This document shows positions 19,650 through 28,911 of a stretch of DNA of 64,000 bases, piece after piece. The position numbers were made by a program, and so were the translations under genes. The notes under the pieces were generated by a model. The model had not been told where the DNA came from. It saw nothing but the letters and a program-made list of their open reading frames with translations, and ran no database searches. Source of the DNA: Paracoccaceae bacterium (lineage in GTDB: Bacteria; Pseudomonadota; Alphaproteobacteria; Rhodobacterales; Rhodobacteraceae); assembly GCA_022822495.1 (NCBI GenBank), contig JAJEBQ010000019.1, positions 87,375 through 151,374 of the forward strand, written 5' to 3'. Each line of letters starts with the position of its first letter. Within the stretch, counting starts at the first letter, position 1.

Positions 19650-21542
19650 TTATACTTTGGGGTAACCTATGGTTGCCAATTTTTCGGTAATTTCATCCAA
19701 AATCACCGGATCATCAATGGTGGCAGGAGTGTTAAACTCTTCCCCGTTGGCAATCTTAACCATGGTCCCACGTAAAATCTTACCCGAACGTGTTTTGGGC
19801 AAGCGATCAACAACAACAGCCTGCTTAAATGCCGCAACTGGACCGATTTTCTCTCGAATAAGTTTGATACATTCGGGTATAACCTGTTCTTTTTTCTCTT
19901 CGGAGCCTGCGTTCAAGCAAACAAATCCCATGGGAATCTGGCCTTTCAACTTGTCTGCCGCACCGATAACGGCACATTCTGCCACATCTGGATGACTAGC
20001 GATGACTTCTTCCAACCCACCGGTTGATAATCTATGCCCCGCCACATTGATCACGTCGTCGGTTCTGGCCATAATATAGACATAACCATTTTCGTCCATG
20101 TACCCTGCATCACCGGTGTTGTAATATCCTGGAAATTCATCAAGATAACTCTCAATGTACCTTTGGTCAGCGTTCCACAAGGTCGGGAAGTTACCTGGTG
20201 GAAGGGGTAATTTTACTGTGATAGAACCAAGTTGACCCCTGGGGAGCTCATTTCCCTCAGTGTCCAGGATTTGAATATCATATCCCGGCATCGGCACAAA
20301 GGAGGATCCATGTTTTATTGGCAGCATCTCTATACCTATGGGATTACCGGTTATAGGCCAGCCGGTTTCCGTTTGCCACCAATGATCAATAACAGGTACC
20401 TTTAAATTTCTTTCAGCCCAATAAAGTGTATCAGGGTCGGCCCTTTCTCCTGCCAAAAAGAGGGTTTTAAAGCAGGACATGTCATAATTTTTCAACAATA
20501 TCGCATCAGGATCATCTCGCTTGATTGCTCTGAAAGCCGTTGGTGCTGTAAATAGGGTACTTACCTTATTTTCAGAAATTACTCGCCAGAACGCTCCGGC
20601 GTCAGGTGTTCCAACCGGTTTTCCCTCGTAAAGCACAGTTGTATTGCCATGGATTAATGGTGCGTAACATATATAGGAATGTCCTACCACCCACCCAACA
20701 TCGGAAGCTGCCCAAAATACCTCACCGGGTTCTACACCATAAAAATTCTTCATTGTCCAGTTAAGGGCAACAAGATGTCCACCACTCGGTCTGATTACCC
20801 CTTTGGGTTGACCTGTAGTTCCTGAGGTATACAAGATATAAAGGGGGTGATTCCCAGGCAGTGGGATGCAATCAATTGGTTCTGCTGCAGCAACCGTCTC
20901 TTTCCAGTCAAAATCTCTTCCGACTATTAATTCTGCTGAACACTCTTTTCGTTGAAAGATCAAGCAACTTTGCGGTTTAGAGCTTGCCAGATTGATTGCT
21001 TCATCAAGCAAGGGCTTGTAAGTCACCAACCGGTTTGGTTCGATGCCACACGAGGCAGATAATATGCATTTGGGTTGGGCATCATCAATTCTTACAGCCA
21101 ATTCTCTGGACGCAAACCCGCCAAAAACGACAGAATGTATGGCCCCCATACGATTACAAGCCAACATTGCAACTACCGCTTCCGGGATCATCGGCATATA
21201 AATGACAACTCTGTCGCCCGTTTCGACACCAAGCTTTACCAGAGCTCCCGCCACTTTTGAGACCTGTATAAGTAATTCAGAGTAGGTAATTTTGGATTTA
21301 ACTCCCGTAACCGGGCTGTCGTAAATTATAGCGGGTTGATCACCTCTACCTGAATTAACATGTCGGTCAACTGCATTCCAACATGTATTGACCAATCCAT
21401 CATCAAACCAACTGTAAAATGGTTTTTTCTTGGTAAAAAGAGCTTTTGAAGGCTTTTTCTCCCATTCGATGCCTTCACACATATCCAACCAAAAGGATTC
21501 TGGATCACTTTTCCAAGCGCCGTATACCTCTCTATAACTCAT
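19650..21542 (-). CDS. prpE: Propionyl-CoA synthetase (PrpE-type acyl-CoA synthetase)
   Basis: Activates propionate (or a short acyl) to the CoA thioester via an acyl-adenylate. 630 residues. The core motif LYILYTSGTTGQPKGVI, the WWQTETGWPI stretch, the hinge segment DDVINVAGHRLSTGGLEE and the terminal catalytic Lys in PKTRSGKILRGTM are all present. N-terminal YREVYGAWKSDPESFW matches PrpE rather than Acs. Substrate preference is supported by the propionyl-CoA carboxylase and mutase genes within 10 kb. Confidence 0.9.
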   Translation of the reverse strand: MSYREVYGAWKSDPESFWLDMCEGIEWEKKPSKALFTKKKPFYSWFDDGLVNTCWNAVDRHVNSGRGDQPAIIYDSPVTGVKSKITYSELLIQVSKVAGALVKLGVETGDRVVIYMPMIPEAVVAMLACNRMGAIHSVVFGGFASRELAVRIDDAQPKCILSASCGIEPNRLVTYKPLLDEAINLASSKPQSCLIFQRKECSAELIVGRDFDWKETVAAAEPIDCIPLPGNHPLYILYTSGTTGQPKGVIRPSGGHLVALNWTMKNFYGVEPGEVFWAASDVGWVVGHSYICYAPLIHGNTTVLYEGKPVGTPDAGAFWRVISENKVSTLFTAPTAFRAIKRDDPDAILLKNYDMSCFKTLFLAGERADPDTLYWAERNLKVPVIDHWWQTETGWPITGNPIGIEMLPIKHGSSFVPMPGYDIQILDTEGNELPRGQLGSITVKLPLPPGNFPTLWNADQRYIESYLDEFPGYYNTGDAGYMDENGYVYIMARTDDVINVAGHRLSTGGLEEVIASHPDVAECAVIGAADKLKGQIPMGFVCLNAGSEEKKEQVIPECIKLIREKIGPVAAFKQAVVVDRLPKTRSGKILRGTMVKIANGEEFNTPATIDDPVILDEITEKLATIGYPKV

Positions 21543-21583
21543 GAATCTCTATCAACTCCATCAATTCATACATCTCCCAAAAA

Positions 21584-21603
21584 AATAAGAAAAAATTCTT
21601 ATT
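21584..21603 (-). terminator. AT-rich terminator hairpin upstream of prpE
   Basis: AATAAGAA (21584-21591) and TTCTTATT (21596-21603) form a perfect 8-bp stem with a 4-base loop. Read on the minus strand the stem is followed by a run of six or seven T. It would end transcripts from the two small genes at 21.7-22.7 kb before prpE. Confidence 0.5.
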
Positions 21604-21639
21604 TTCGAAATTCAATTTATTCAAACGATTACAAAATCA

Positions 21640-21668
21640 TACCCGGAAAAAGTATCATCTGCCGGGTA
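21640..21668. terminator. GC-rich 7-bp hairpin downstream of the PilP-like gene
   Basis: TACCCGG (21640-21646) and CCGGGTA (21662-21668) form a stem with a 15-base loop, 44 bp after the stop of the minus-strand gene at 21712. Together with the AT hairpin 40 bp further on, it likely forms a tandem transcript end. Confidence 0.4.
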
Positions 21669-21711
21669 ATGTGGAGAAAATGGGATATTAGGACGACTCT
21701 CAAACTCCAAG

Positions 21712-22086
21712 TCAATTATTCATTCTGAGAACGTAATTGTTGTTGTTTCTGATATAGATCATTTCACTCTTGCCGATGGAAATAACTGTTCCCTTGTCAA
21801 ACTGGCTACCAACTTTCAACCGCATCAATTGCCCCTGCGGTGTAAGCAATAGAGCCTCTCTGTCCTCAGGAGGTCCAAAGACCCCGATTAGGTTATAGGT
21901 ATTTAAATTCAGGACATTATTTTCGACCGAAAACCCATCGGTAATATAGTCTCTCTTTTGTTTCTTAGCAGCACCTTTAGGCCGGTTGAGGGTATCGGGC
22001 CTTTGCCAAATTCCTACATACAATCTTTTAGGACCGGATAAACTTAGTGGGCGTAGCAATGGGGACAGATACTCGGTTAAATTCAC
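21712..22086 (-). CDS. Small protein with GspC/PilP-like C-terminal domain
   Basis: 124 residues, no signal peptide. The C-terminal half (NLIGVFGPPEDREALLLTP through GSEMIYI-like strands) has the beta pattern of the periplasmic HR/PilP domain: a leading LIG strand, a G-Q-L-M-R-L-K-V-G turn and a final VLRMN strand. The N-terminal half is basic. Translation begins at GTG (22086) with GGAGG 8 bases upstream. It is 53 bp downstream of the PilM-like gene on the same strand, so they form an operon. As recalled, these two domains are the ends of one long Rhodobacterales protein; here they are separate genes. Confidence 0.5.
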   Translation of the reverse strand: MNLTEYLSPLLRPLSLSGPKRLYVGIWQRPDTLNRPKGAAKKQKRDYITDGFSVENNVLNLNTYNLIGVFGPPEDREALLLTPQGQLMRLKVGSQFDKGTVISIGKSEMIYIRNNNNYVLRMNN

Positions 22087-22139
22087 TTATATCCCTCCAA
22101 GATACAGAATACGTTATACACTCTATAACCGATCATAAT

Positions 22140-22736
22140 TTAGTAAACCATCTGGTGATCGTTCGAATTTGATTTAGGTAATTTTACTGCCATCATTTCC
22201 AATTGAGTTGCATCAAATAAATTTTCTCCAGATTTTGACCGACTATTTGATTTCAAATCGAAAACGGCAACTCTTTCATAGCTATTGCTCTTAGGCAACC
22301 CAACGACATAATTTGGTTTGAAACTATGTTTTTCAGTGAATTTTATGGCATTTTCTATGATGCTGGTTTGGATCAAGGCGAAGTTTAGTCGTCCCTTTTC
22401 AAGGTACCAATCATACGTGGATTCTGAAATGGGTTCGGTACTTATTTGGCTGAGATAATTGTTCAATTTTTTTGGCTTCAACTTACGAACCTTCTCCCCT
22501 GCTTCAATGTTGTAACACCTTATCTCGTTGGAAGGTAATACCACTATGGTTGATAAATTTCTTTCCCCGAGTTGAATGGAATTTCTCTTCAACTTTTGCA
22601 TTCTGTGATCCAGGTCTGGCTCACCATGTTGAATAGAATCGAGAAGAAACCAAATTCCTCCTTTCTTGCGGTGAAACAAATGCACCATGGTATAACTGAA
22701 TTTAAGGGCCAAATTCGGAACCATTGAATTTCCCAT
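22140..22736 (-). CDS. Short protein resembling the N-terminal PilM/GspL-like domain of a roseobacter protein
   Basis: 198 residues without signal peptide. It opens MGNSMVPNLALKFSYTMVHL followed by LFHRKKGGIWF, and continues with TIVVLPSNEIRCYNIEAG, a strand-loop pattern like the actin-like PilM/GspL fold. From memory, Rhodobacterales carry a much longer protein beginning the same way (VPNFALSL, LLHR, then a LPNDQI strand) that is often mislabelled translation initiation factor 2. This copy stops after the first domain. The last 40 residues are Ser/Asn-rich and look unstructured. Function unknown. Confidence 0.5.
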   Translation of the reverse strand: MGNSMVPNLALKFSYTMVHLFHRKKGGIWFLLDSIQHGEPDLDHRMQKLKRNSIQLGERNLSTIVVLPSNEIRCYNIEAGEKVRKLKPKKLNNYLSQISTEPISESTYDWYLEKGRLNFALIQTSIIENAIKFTEKHSFKPNYVVGLPKSNSYERVAVFDLKSNSRSKSGENLFDATQLEMMAVKLPKSNSNDHQMVY

Positions 22737-22747
22737 GTCCTAATCAC

Positions 22748-22777
22748 TTTGGTAAATTGCGACTTAATTCTACCAAA
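22748..22777. promoter_or_regulatory. Inverted repeat in a divergent promoter region
   Basis: TTTGGTA (22748-22754) and TACCAAA (22771-22777) are perfect inverted copies 16 bases apart in the 116-bp region between the minus-strand PilM-like gene and the plus-strand flavoprotein gene. The GGT...ACC half-sites are compatible with a GntR- or LysR-type regulator, which is inference only. Confidence 0.3.
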
Positions 22778-22852
22778 ATATAACTCAATTGGTTATTACT
22801 ATTAACTCATAAGAAAATAAAAGAGCCTTTACCGCCATATTCAGGAGCAAAA

Positions 22853-24229
22853 ATGTCCGTAGAAAATGCAATGTTAAGATTGAAAAAAATTTTTGGTGAA
22901 CGTTTTTCGACTAATAAATCAATACTAGAGGTTCATGGTTCGGATGAATCCTATTTTCCATGCACACCTCCCGATGGGGTGGTATTCCCTATTAGCAAAG
23001 AGGAAATTGTACAAATCATATCCATTTGTAGTGAAGAAAATTGTCCTGTTATTCCCTGGGGAGTGGGTACGTCACTAGAAGGGCATTCTCTGGCATTCAA
23101 AGGTGGCATAACCATTGATTTTATAAACATGAAAAAAATCCTGGAGGTTAATGAAGAGGATCTTAATGTAGTTATTCAACCCGGTATCACTCGCGAAGAA
23201 TTAAATCAGGAGTTGCGAACAACAGGTCTGTTTTTTCCAATTGATCCAGGTGCAAATGCGACTTTGGGCGGAATGGCTGCGACACGCGCATCAGGTACAA
23301 CTGCCGTCAGATACGGAACGATGAAGGAAAATGTCCTTTCCCTGGAAGTCGTGCTCGCTGATGGTAAAATTATCAGAACAGGAACCAGGGCCAAGAAGGA
23401 TTCTTCCGGCTATGACTTAACTTCTTTATTCATTGGTTCAGAGGGAACCCTTGGTATTATTACTGAAATTACCTTGAAGTTACAAGGTCAGCCCGAGGCT
23501 GTTTCAGCTGCAGTATGTGCCTTTGAGGATATTGAGTCAGCAGTAAACTCAGTGATTTTAATTACCCAAATGGGGATACCGATAGCCAGGATTGAATTGG
23601 TCGATTCAGCCATGATTAGGGGGTTGAATCTTTGGGACAAGGATTTCGAATTGCCTGAAACTTCTCACCTGTTTCTGGAGTTTCATGGTTCAAATAATGG
23701 CGTAAAGGAGCAGGCTGAAACAGTAGGAGAAATCATTTCGGAATATGGCGGCAGTGACTATAAATGGGCTACAAAAACTGAAGAACGCAATCAACTTTGG
23801 AGGGCCAGACATAATGCTTATTATGCTGCCAAGGCTTTAAGGCCAGGTTGTATGGTATTAACAACTGATTCCTGTGTTCCAATCTCAAAACTATCCGAAG
23901 CCATTCTTGAAACAATAGAAGATATCAAGAATAGTCCTTTGGAGGGCCCAATCGTTGGTCATGTTGGTGATGGGAATTTTCATACAGCCTTACTTCTTGA
24001 CCCTAACGAGCCCAAGGAATTGGAAATTGCGAAAGAAATATCTGCAAAATTAAATGCCAGAAGTTTAGCTCTAGGTGGTACTGTAACTGGTGAGCATGGA
24101 ATTGGGAAAGGGAAAATGCAATACATGCACAAGCAACACGGTGAAGCATGGCAAATAATGGGTGGTATTAAACGTACCTTGGACCCCAAGAATATACTTA
24201 ATCCAGGTAAAGTGGTCAGTTTAAACTAA
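22853..24229 (+). CDS. FAD-linked oxidase, D-lactate dehydrogenase/GlcD type
   Basis: 458-residue flavoprotein of the vanillyl-alcohol-oxidase fold, probably oxidising D-lactate or another 2-hydroxyacid to the 2-oxoacid. The FAD-binding half contains VIPWGVGTSLEGHSLAFKGG and DPGANATLGGMAATRASG; the C-terminal half has GHVGDGNFHTALLLDP with its catalytic/metal His and GTVTGEHGIGKGK. The whole-protein layout matches eukaryotic LDHD and yeast DLD more than the three-subunit glycolate oxidase, since no GlcE or GlcF follows. CAGGAG precedes the ATG. Confidence 0.85.
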   Translation: MSVENAMLRLKKIFGERFSTNKSILEVHGSDESYFPCTPPDGVVFPISKEEIVQIISICSEENCPVIPWGVGTSLEGHSLAFKGGITIDFINMKKILEVNEEDLNVVIQPGITREELNQELRTTGLFFPIDPGANATLGGMAATRASGTTAVRYGTMKENVLSLEVVLADGKIIRTGTRAKKDSSGYDLTSLFIGSEGTLGIITEITLKLQGQPEAVSAAVCAFEDIESAVNSVILITQMGIPIARIELVDSAMIRGLNLWDKDFELPETSHLFLEFHGSNNGVKEQAETVGEIISEYGGSDYKWATKTEERNQLWRARHNAYYAAKALRPGCMVLTTDSCVPISKLSEAILETIEDIKNSPLEGPIVGHVGDGNFHTALLLDPNEPKELEIAKEISAKLNARSLALGGTVTGEHGIGKGKMQYMHKQHGEAWQIMGGIKRTLDPKNILNPGKVVSLN

Positions 24230-24438
24230 AAGCATCTTACAAGCTAGAATTAGATTATTTGCAATACACTGATCTTTTGGCATGCACTTAACATCCTTAC
24301 TCAAAAGGTATACAAAACGGTTTGTCGTTCTCAATGGCAATCAAAAAAATTGAGTGGGGTCTGTATCTGGCCGAACCAAACACAAACCCCGGCGATTATT
24401 ACATTCACGTATAATAATTCTTTTTAAACTTCAAAATC

Positions 24439-25731
24439 TCAGGCGTGGGCCTTGGCCAGAGCTTGATCAAGATCTGCAATTATATCATCTGGGTCCTCAA
24501 TACCTATTGACAGCCTTACAACGTCTGGAATGGCACCCGCTGCTTCCTGTTGCTCCGGGGTTAATTGCCTGTGAGTTGTTGAGGCGGAATGAATTATCAA
24601 GGAACGTGCATCACCCAAGTTGGCAACATGGCTGAACAGTTCCAGATTATCAACCAACTTGACACATGCATCATAACCACCCTTTAATGAAATTGTAAAT
24701 AATGCACCTGCTCCCTTTGGACAGTATTTCTCAATCCTGTTGTAATAAGGAGATGAGGGCAATCCAGCATAGGTAACATAATTTACACGGCTGTCATTCT
24801 CTAACCATTTGGCAACCTTTTCAGCATTAGATACATGCTTCTCCATCCTTAGGGAAAGGGTTTCTATGCCCAAGAGTGTATAATGTGCACCTTGTGGATT
24901 CATGGTCATCCCCAAATCTCTTAATCCCACTGCTATGCCATGGAAAGTAAATGCCATTGAGCCAAGGGCCTCATAGAAATTCAAGCCATGGTAAGCCGGT
25001 TCAGGTGCCGCCAGAGAGGGGTATTTGCCACCTGTTGACCAGTCAAACTTGCCTGAATCAATAACAGCACCACCTGTAACTGTCCCGTTGCCTGTAAGGA
25101 ATTTGGTCAGGGAGTGAACAACGAGGGTAGCACCAAAATCAATCGGCCTGCATAAATAGGGAGTTGCCGAAGTGTTATCCACGATTAAAGGAATTCCAGC
25201 TTCATTCGAAATGTTGGCCAAAGCCTCCATGTCCGTAATATATCCACCCGGATTGGCAATGGATTCACAAAAAATGGCCCGGGTATTTTCATCAATTGCT
25301 CCTTTAACCTCATCCAGGTCTTCAGTATCCACAAATCTTGCTTCCCAACCAAATCGCTGGATTGTACGGCTGAATTGAGTCACTGTACCACCGTAAAGAC
25401 GATTGGAAGTAACTATATTCAATCCAGGCCCCATAAGTGGGAAAAGTGCCATGATTTGAGCGCCGTGACCTGAGGAACAACATACTGCTCCCGCGCCACC
25501 TTCCAAAGTTGCCAAACGTTCCTGCAGTACACCTACAGTGGGATTGGTTAAGCGCGAATAAATGTAACCGACTTCCTGAAGATTGAACAAAGCAGCTGCA
25601 TGCTCAGAATCTCTGAAAACATAAGCTGTCGTCTGATAAATCGGTGTTTGTCTTGCACCAGTTGCTGGATCAGGAGAAGATCCAGCATGAATTTGCAATG
25701 TGTCAAATCCATAAGTTGGGTTTTCACTCAT
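24439..25731 (-). CDS. metY: O-acetylhomoserine sulfhydrylase
   Basis: PLP enzyme of the Cys/Met metabolism family that makes homocysteine from O-acetylhomoserine and sulfide. 430 residues, typical MetY length. The N-terminal signature TLQIHAGSSPDPATGARQTP, Tyr in GYIYSRLTNPT, and the PLP lysine in HSLTKFLTGNGTV (near residue 210) are present, followed by GLNFYEALGSMAF. Monocistronic. The 220-bp upstream stretch is extremely AT-rich and contains no SAM riboswitch that I can recognise. Confidence 0.94.
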   Translation of the reverse strand: MSENPTYGFDTLQIHAGSSPDPATGARQTPIYQTTAYVFRDSEHAAALFNLQEVGYIYSRLTNPTVGVLQERLATLEGGAGAVCCSSGHGAQIMALFPLMGPGLNIVTSNRLYGGTVTQFSRTIQRFGWEARFVDTEDLDEVKGAIDENTRAIFCESIANPGGYITDMEALANISNEAGIPLIVDNTSATPYLCRPIDFGATLVVHSLTKFLTGNGTVTGGAVIDSGKFDWSTGGKYPSLAAPEPAYHGLNFYEALGSMAFTFHGIAVGLRDLGMTMNPQGAHYTLLGIETLSLRMEKHVSNAEKVAKWLENDSRVNYVTYAGLPSSPYYNRIEKYCPKGAGALFTISLKGGYDACVKLVDNLELFSHVANLGDARSLIIHSASTTHRQLTPEQQEAAGAIPDVVRLSIGIEDPDDIIADLDQALAKAHA

Positions 25732-25953
25732 CTTTTCTTTCTTTCCTAATTGAAATAAATCCTTTGAAATATTGTTAATAATGCTGATTTTTTAAAAATG
25801 TAGTTTTAATAAATAATAAAATTCCATTATGGTATATTGTTCTAATAATTATATATTTATGGAATTATATTATATATATTTGATTATATTTCCTGATTTT
25901 AGAACTTATGGTTTAAAATGACTACGAGTAATTATTATCAATAATTGCCAATT
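25732..25953. other. Very AT-rich intergenic region between rlmB and metY
   Basis: A 222-bp spacer that carries the metY promoter on the minus strand. It is dominated by A and T, with TATATATATT-type tracts around 25850-25885. No SAM-II or SAM-V riboswitch core could be recognised by eye and no gene is visible. Confidence 0.5.
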
Positions 25954-26748
25954 TCAGCCTAATTCAGTTCTGGTTTTTGCGGCCGATCTTATCCTGAATG
26001 CTGAGTAGAGACTTACCGATGTAGCTGTTGAAACGTTCAAAGAATTAGTGCTGGGGTTAATGGTGATATGCGCCAAATAATCACACTGCTTTCTAACGGA
26101 CTCTCTTAACCCCTTACCTTCGGCTCCCATTACCATGCCAATTTGTGCATCTGCAGTCTGTTCCAGGGCAGATTCCAACTCAATAGTACCTTCAGGTTCT
26201 AAACCGATGAACCAATACCCCATTTCCTTAAGTTTGGACATTGCACCATTGAGATTAGCGACCTTGATGAAGGGTACACGTTCTATGGCACCAGATGAGG
26301 CTTTTGCCAAAACACCGGATTCACTCGGCGAATTCCTGATCGTAGTGATTATGGCCTTGCCATAAAAGGCATCAACTGATCTTAAAATGGCACCAACATT
26401 TTGAGGATCTGTTACTTGATCCAAAAGTACTAGAGGTGCCTTAGGATCTACAATTTGACTCAAACCATCAATACCTTTTTCTTCAAGTGGGGCCAACTGT
26501 AAAGCAAACCCTTGGTGAGTGGTGTCTGCCGCAAATAACTCAGCTATATATTTTGATGATTTAATTTCTGGCATGTAATGGTCAATTGGACCAATGTCTC
26601 TTGTCAATTTATGTGCAGCATTTTGTGTCAAGAGAAGTCGGTGAATTGTTCTTTTTGGATTTAGGATTGCTGCCCTAACAGGATGATAACCATACATCCA
26701 ATATCTTTTTGTTGAACTCTTCCCTTTCGAATGTTTAGTCAACTGCAA
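25954..26748 (-). CDS. rlmB: 23S rRNA (guanosine-2'-O-)-methyltransferase RlmB (TrmH family)
   Basis: SPOUT methyltransferase that methylates G2251 in the peptidyl-transferase P loop. 264 residues: an N-terminal substrate-binding part with WMYGYHPVRAAILNP, then the knotted domain with motif 1 LLDQVTDPQNVGAILRS, motif 2 GMVMGAEGKGLR and motif 3 INPSTNSLNVSTATSVSLY, all SAM-binding. It is convergent with tRNA-Tyr, whose 5' end lies about 100 bp beyond the start of this gene on the other strand. Confidence 0.93.
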   Translation of the reverse strand: MQLTKHSKGKSSTKRYWMYGYHPVRAAILNPKRTIHRLLLTQNAAHKLTRDIGPIDHYMPEIKSSKYIAELFAADTTHQGFALQLAPLEEKGIDGLSQIVDPKAPLVLLDQVTDPQNVGAILRSVDAFYGKAIITTIRNSPSESGVLAKASSGAIERVPFIKVANLNGAMSKLKEMGYWFIGLEPEGTIELESALEQTADAQIGMVMGAEGKGLRESVRKQCDYLAHITINPSTNSLNVSTATSVSLYSAFRIRSAAKTRTELG

Positions 26749-26850
26749 CCTCTTCCGCCAGACCTGTTTTTCTCAAAAATACGATTTTTTTTCTGCTGGA
26801 TGCCTTGAAATACTTCATTTGAATAATCAATAAGGTAACCACCAATTTTA

Positions 26851-26934
26851 GGGCGACGGGCTGCAAGGTGCGGCAGCGGACTGTAACTCCGCCGGGGAGA
26901 CCCATGCCTGGTTCGATTCCAGGGTCGCCCACCA
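26851..26934 (+). tRNA. tRNA-Tyr (GTA)
   Basis: Acceptor arm GGGCGAC (26851-26857) pairs with GTCGCCC (26924-26930), followed by A and an encoded CCA. The anticodon loop CTGTAAC holds GTA between GGA and TCC stem strands, and the T loop GTTCGATTCC is standard. The length of 84 bases and the long variable arm (GCCGGGGAGACCC) are those of a class II tRNA, as expected for bacterial tRNA-Tyr. Confidence 0.96.
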
Positions 26935-26961
26935 TCGTCAGTTTCCCCGTCCATTATATCA

Positions 26962-28911
26962 TCAGTTCAATTCTCTCATGTTTTTAAACTGCAAGAGTGC
27001 TTCAGGATTGGCAATCGCCTCCATATTATTTACTTCCTTCCCATGAATAACATCCCGCACAGCCATTTCGACAAGTTTACCAGATCTCGTACGAGGCAAA
27101 TCATCAACTTGAATTATAACCTTGGGAACGTGTCGGGGAGAAGCGTGGGTTCGAATCCGGTTCTTGATAACTTGTTTTAGTTCGTTAGTGAGTGAAATAC
27201 CCTCCTTAAGCCTGACAAACAAAACCAACTCAACATCCCCGCCAACGTCTCTAGCAATTACAAGTGCCTCGGTAATTTCTGGAATCTGTTCAACGGGACG
27301 ATAGATTTCTGAGGTTCCTATTCGAACCCCTCCTGGGTTAAGGGTTGCATCCGACCTTCCATGAAAAATCATCCCTCCCTCTTTGGTTAACTCAACCCAA
27401 TCTCCGTGATGCCAAACACCTTCAAACTTATTGAAATAGGCATTTTCAAATTTCGTACCCTTCTCGTCATTTACGAAATAAAGAGGGATGGTGGGATGGG
27501 GTGATGCGCAAACCAATTCGCCAGGTTCATTATAAAGAGAATTACCTTCTTCATCGAAAACTCTTACATCCATCCCCAATAATCTTTTTTGACACTGTCC
27601 TCGGTAAACTGGGCTGATAGGCGAACCCCCAACAAAGCATCCAACAATATCTGTGCCACCTGCTATCGAAGATAAGCATACCTCTTCCTTCCAATGAGAG
27701 TAAATATAGTCAAATGCCTCTCCCGACAGAGGGGATCCCGTGGAGAAAATTGATCTCAGGGTACTAAAATCCTTATTTTGCGATGGATTGTAACCAGCTT
27801 TTAAACACCCATCAAAATATTTGGCTGACGCTCCAAATTGAGTAAGGTTGCTTGCCTCAACGATGTCTCCCATACGAGTTTCAGACGGAAACATGGGAGA
27901 TCCGTCATAAAGAACTATAGTTGCCTTACTTGCAAGAGAACTTACCAGCCAGTTCCACATCATCCATCCACAAGTCGTAAAAAACAACATTCTGTCATTT
28001 GCCTGAATATCACAATGAAAACAATGTTCCTTGCGGTGCTGCAAAAGGACGCCACCGACTGAATGAACAATGCATTTGGGCTTACCTGTCGTACCCGAAG
28101 AAAACATGATGAATAGGGGCGAATTGAAATCAACCCGGTTGAATGGAATTTCAGAATCACCCGTGGAGGTTAATATTTTTTTCCAATATGAATATTCTTC
28201 CGTATCATCTGGATCCACAAACGAAGTACCATCATAGGGTATCAAAATTAATCGCTTCGTTGCAGCTATTTTTTCATTGACTTGTCGGGATTTGTTGCTT
28301 GTCTCAAACCACTTGCCGTTGTAAAAATATCCCTCGACACCGAATATAATTTTTGGATCTATCTGTTCGAACCTGTCCAGAATTCCATTCACCCCGAAAT
28401 CAGGGGAGCAACTTGACCATACAGCCCCCAAGGAAGCCACTGCCAGCATGGTTATTACAGCTTCAGGGGAATTGGTTACTATGCCTCCAACAACATCTCC
28501 CTCACCTACACCCTCTTCTACCAGGAAGTTCCTTACCTTTGCGACCCTTTCCCTCAAGACATCCCATGATACTTCTCTCACAATGCCATTTTCGCCATGA
28601 AAAATAATTGCTGTTGAGGAGCCTGTTTGAACGAACAAATTTTCAGCGTAATTGAGTTTGCTGTCGGGGAAGAAACGTGTGTGTTTCAAATGCTTGCCGG
28701 GTTCAAGTACTTTTTCTCCCTTGTCCCCAATAATCCTGCAATAATCCCAGGTTTCACTCCAAAATCTTTCTATATTCTGGACTGAGAATTGCCATAGCCT
28801 ATCATAATTCAATGACTCCACATCATAACCGACATCAATGGTTTTCATAAAATCAGCCAAATGGGTTTTCATCTGTCTATCGTGTGATGGGCACCAAAGT
28901 TTTAAACTCAT
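26962..28911 (-). CDS. acsA: Acetoacetyl-CoA synthetase
   Basis: ATP-dependent activation of acetoacetate to acetoacetyl-CoA, letting the cell use ketone bodies or recycle PHB-derived acetoacetate. 649 residues. The adenylation core IMFSSGTTGKPKCIVHS, the acetoacetate-ligase N-terminal ACAS part with RLWQFSVQNIERFW, TTCGWMMWNWLVS and GTDIVGCFVGGSP, and the late PRTRSGKLVEMAV with catalytic Lys identify AacS instead of acetyl-CoA synthetase. Single gene. The symbol is used in the sense acetoacetate-CoA ligase (also aacS). Confidence 0.92.
   Translation of the reverse strand: MSLKLWCPSHDRQMKTHLADFMKTIDVGYDVESLNYDRLWQFSVQNIERFWSETWDYCRIIGDKGEKVLEPGKHLKHTRFFPDSKLNYAENLFVQTGSSTAIIFHGENGIVREVSWDVLRERVAKVRNFLVEEGVGEGDVVGGIVTNSPEAVITMLAVASLGAVWSSCSPDFGVNGILDRFEQIDPKIIFGVEGYFYNGKWFETSNKSRQVNEKIAATKRLILIPYDGTSFVDPDDTEEYSYWKKILTSTGDSEIPFNRVDFNSPLFIMFSSGTTGKPKCIVHSVGGVLLQHRKEHCFHCDIQANDRMLFFTTCGWMMWNWLVSSLASKATIVLYDGSPMFPSETRMGDIVEASNLTQFGASAKYFDGCLKAGYNPSQNKDFSTLRSIFSTGSPLSGEAFDYIYSHWKEEVCLSSIAGGTDIVGCFVGGSPISPVYRGQCQKRLLGMDVRVFDEEGNSLYNEPGELVCASPHPTIPLYFVNDEKGTKFENAYFNKFEGVWHHGDWVELTKEGGMIFHGRSDATLNPGGVRIGTSEIYRPVEQIPEITEALVIARDVGGDVELVLFVRLKEGISLTNELKQVIKNRIRTHASPRHVPKVIIQVDDLPRTRSGKLVEMAVRDVIHGKEVNNMEAIANPEALLQFKNMRELN

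Noticed and set aside
25732..25953. SAM riboswitch (SAM-II or SAM-V) upstream of metY
   Set aside because: These classes regulate metY-like genes in marine alphaproteobacteria, but I could not find the conserved pseudoknot core in the reverse complement; the region is just AT-rich.
26735..26954. Minus-strand frames across tRNA-Tyr
   Set aside because: They translate the tRNA antisense and flanks; they share no features with real proteins.
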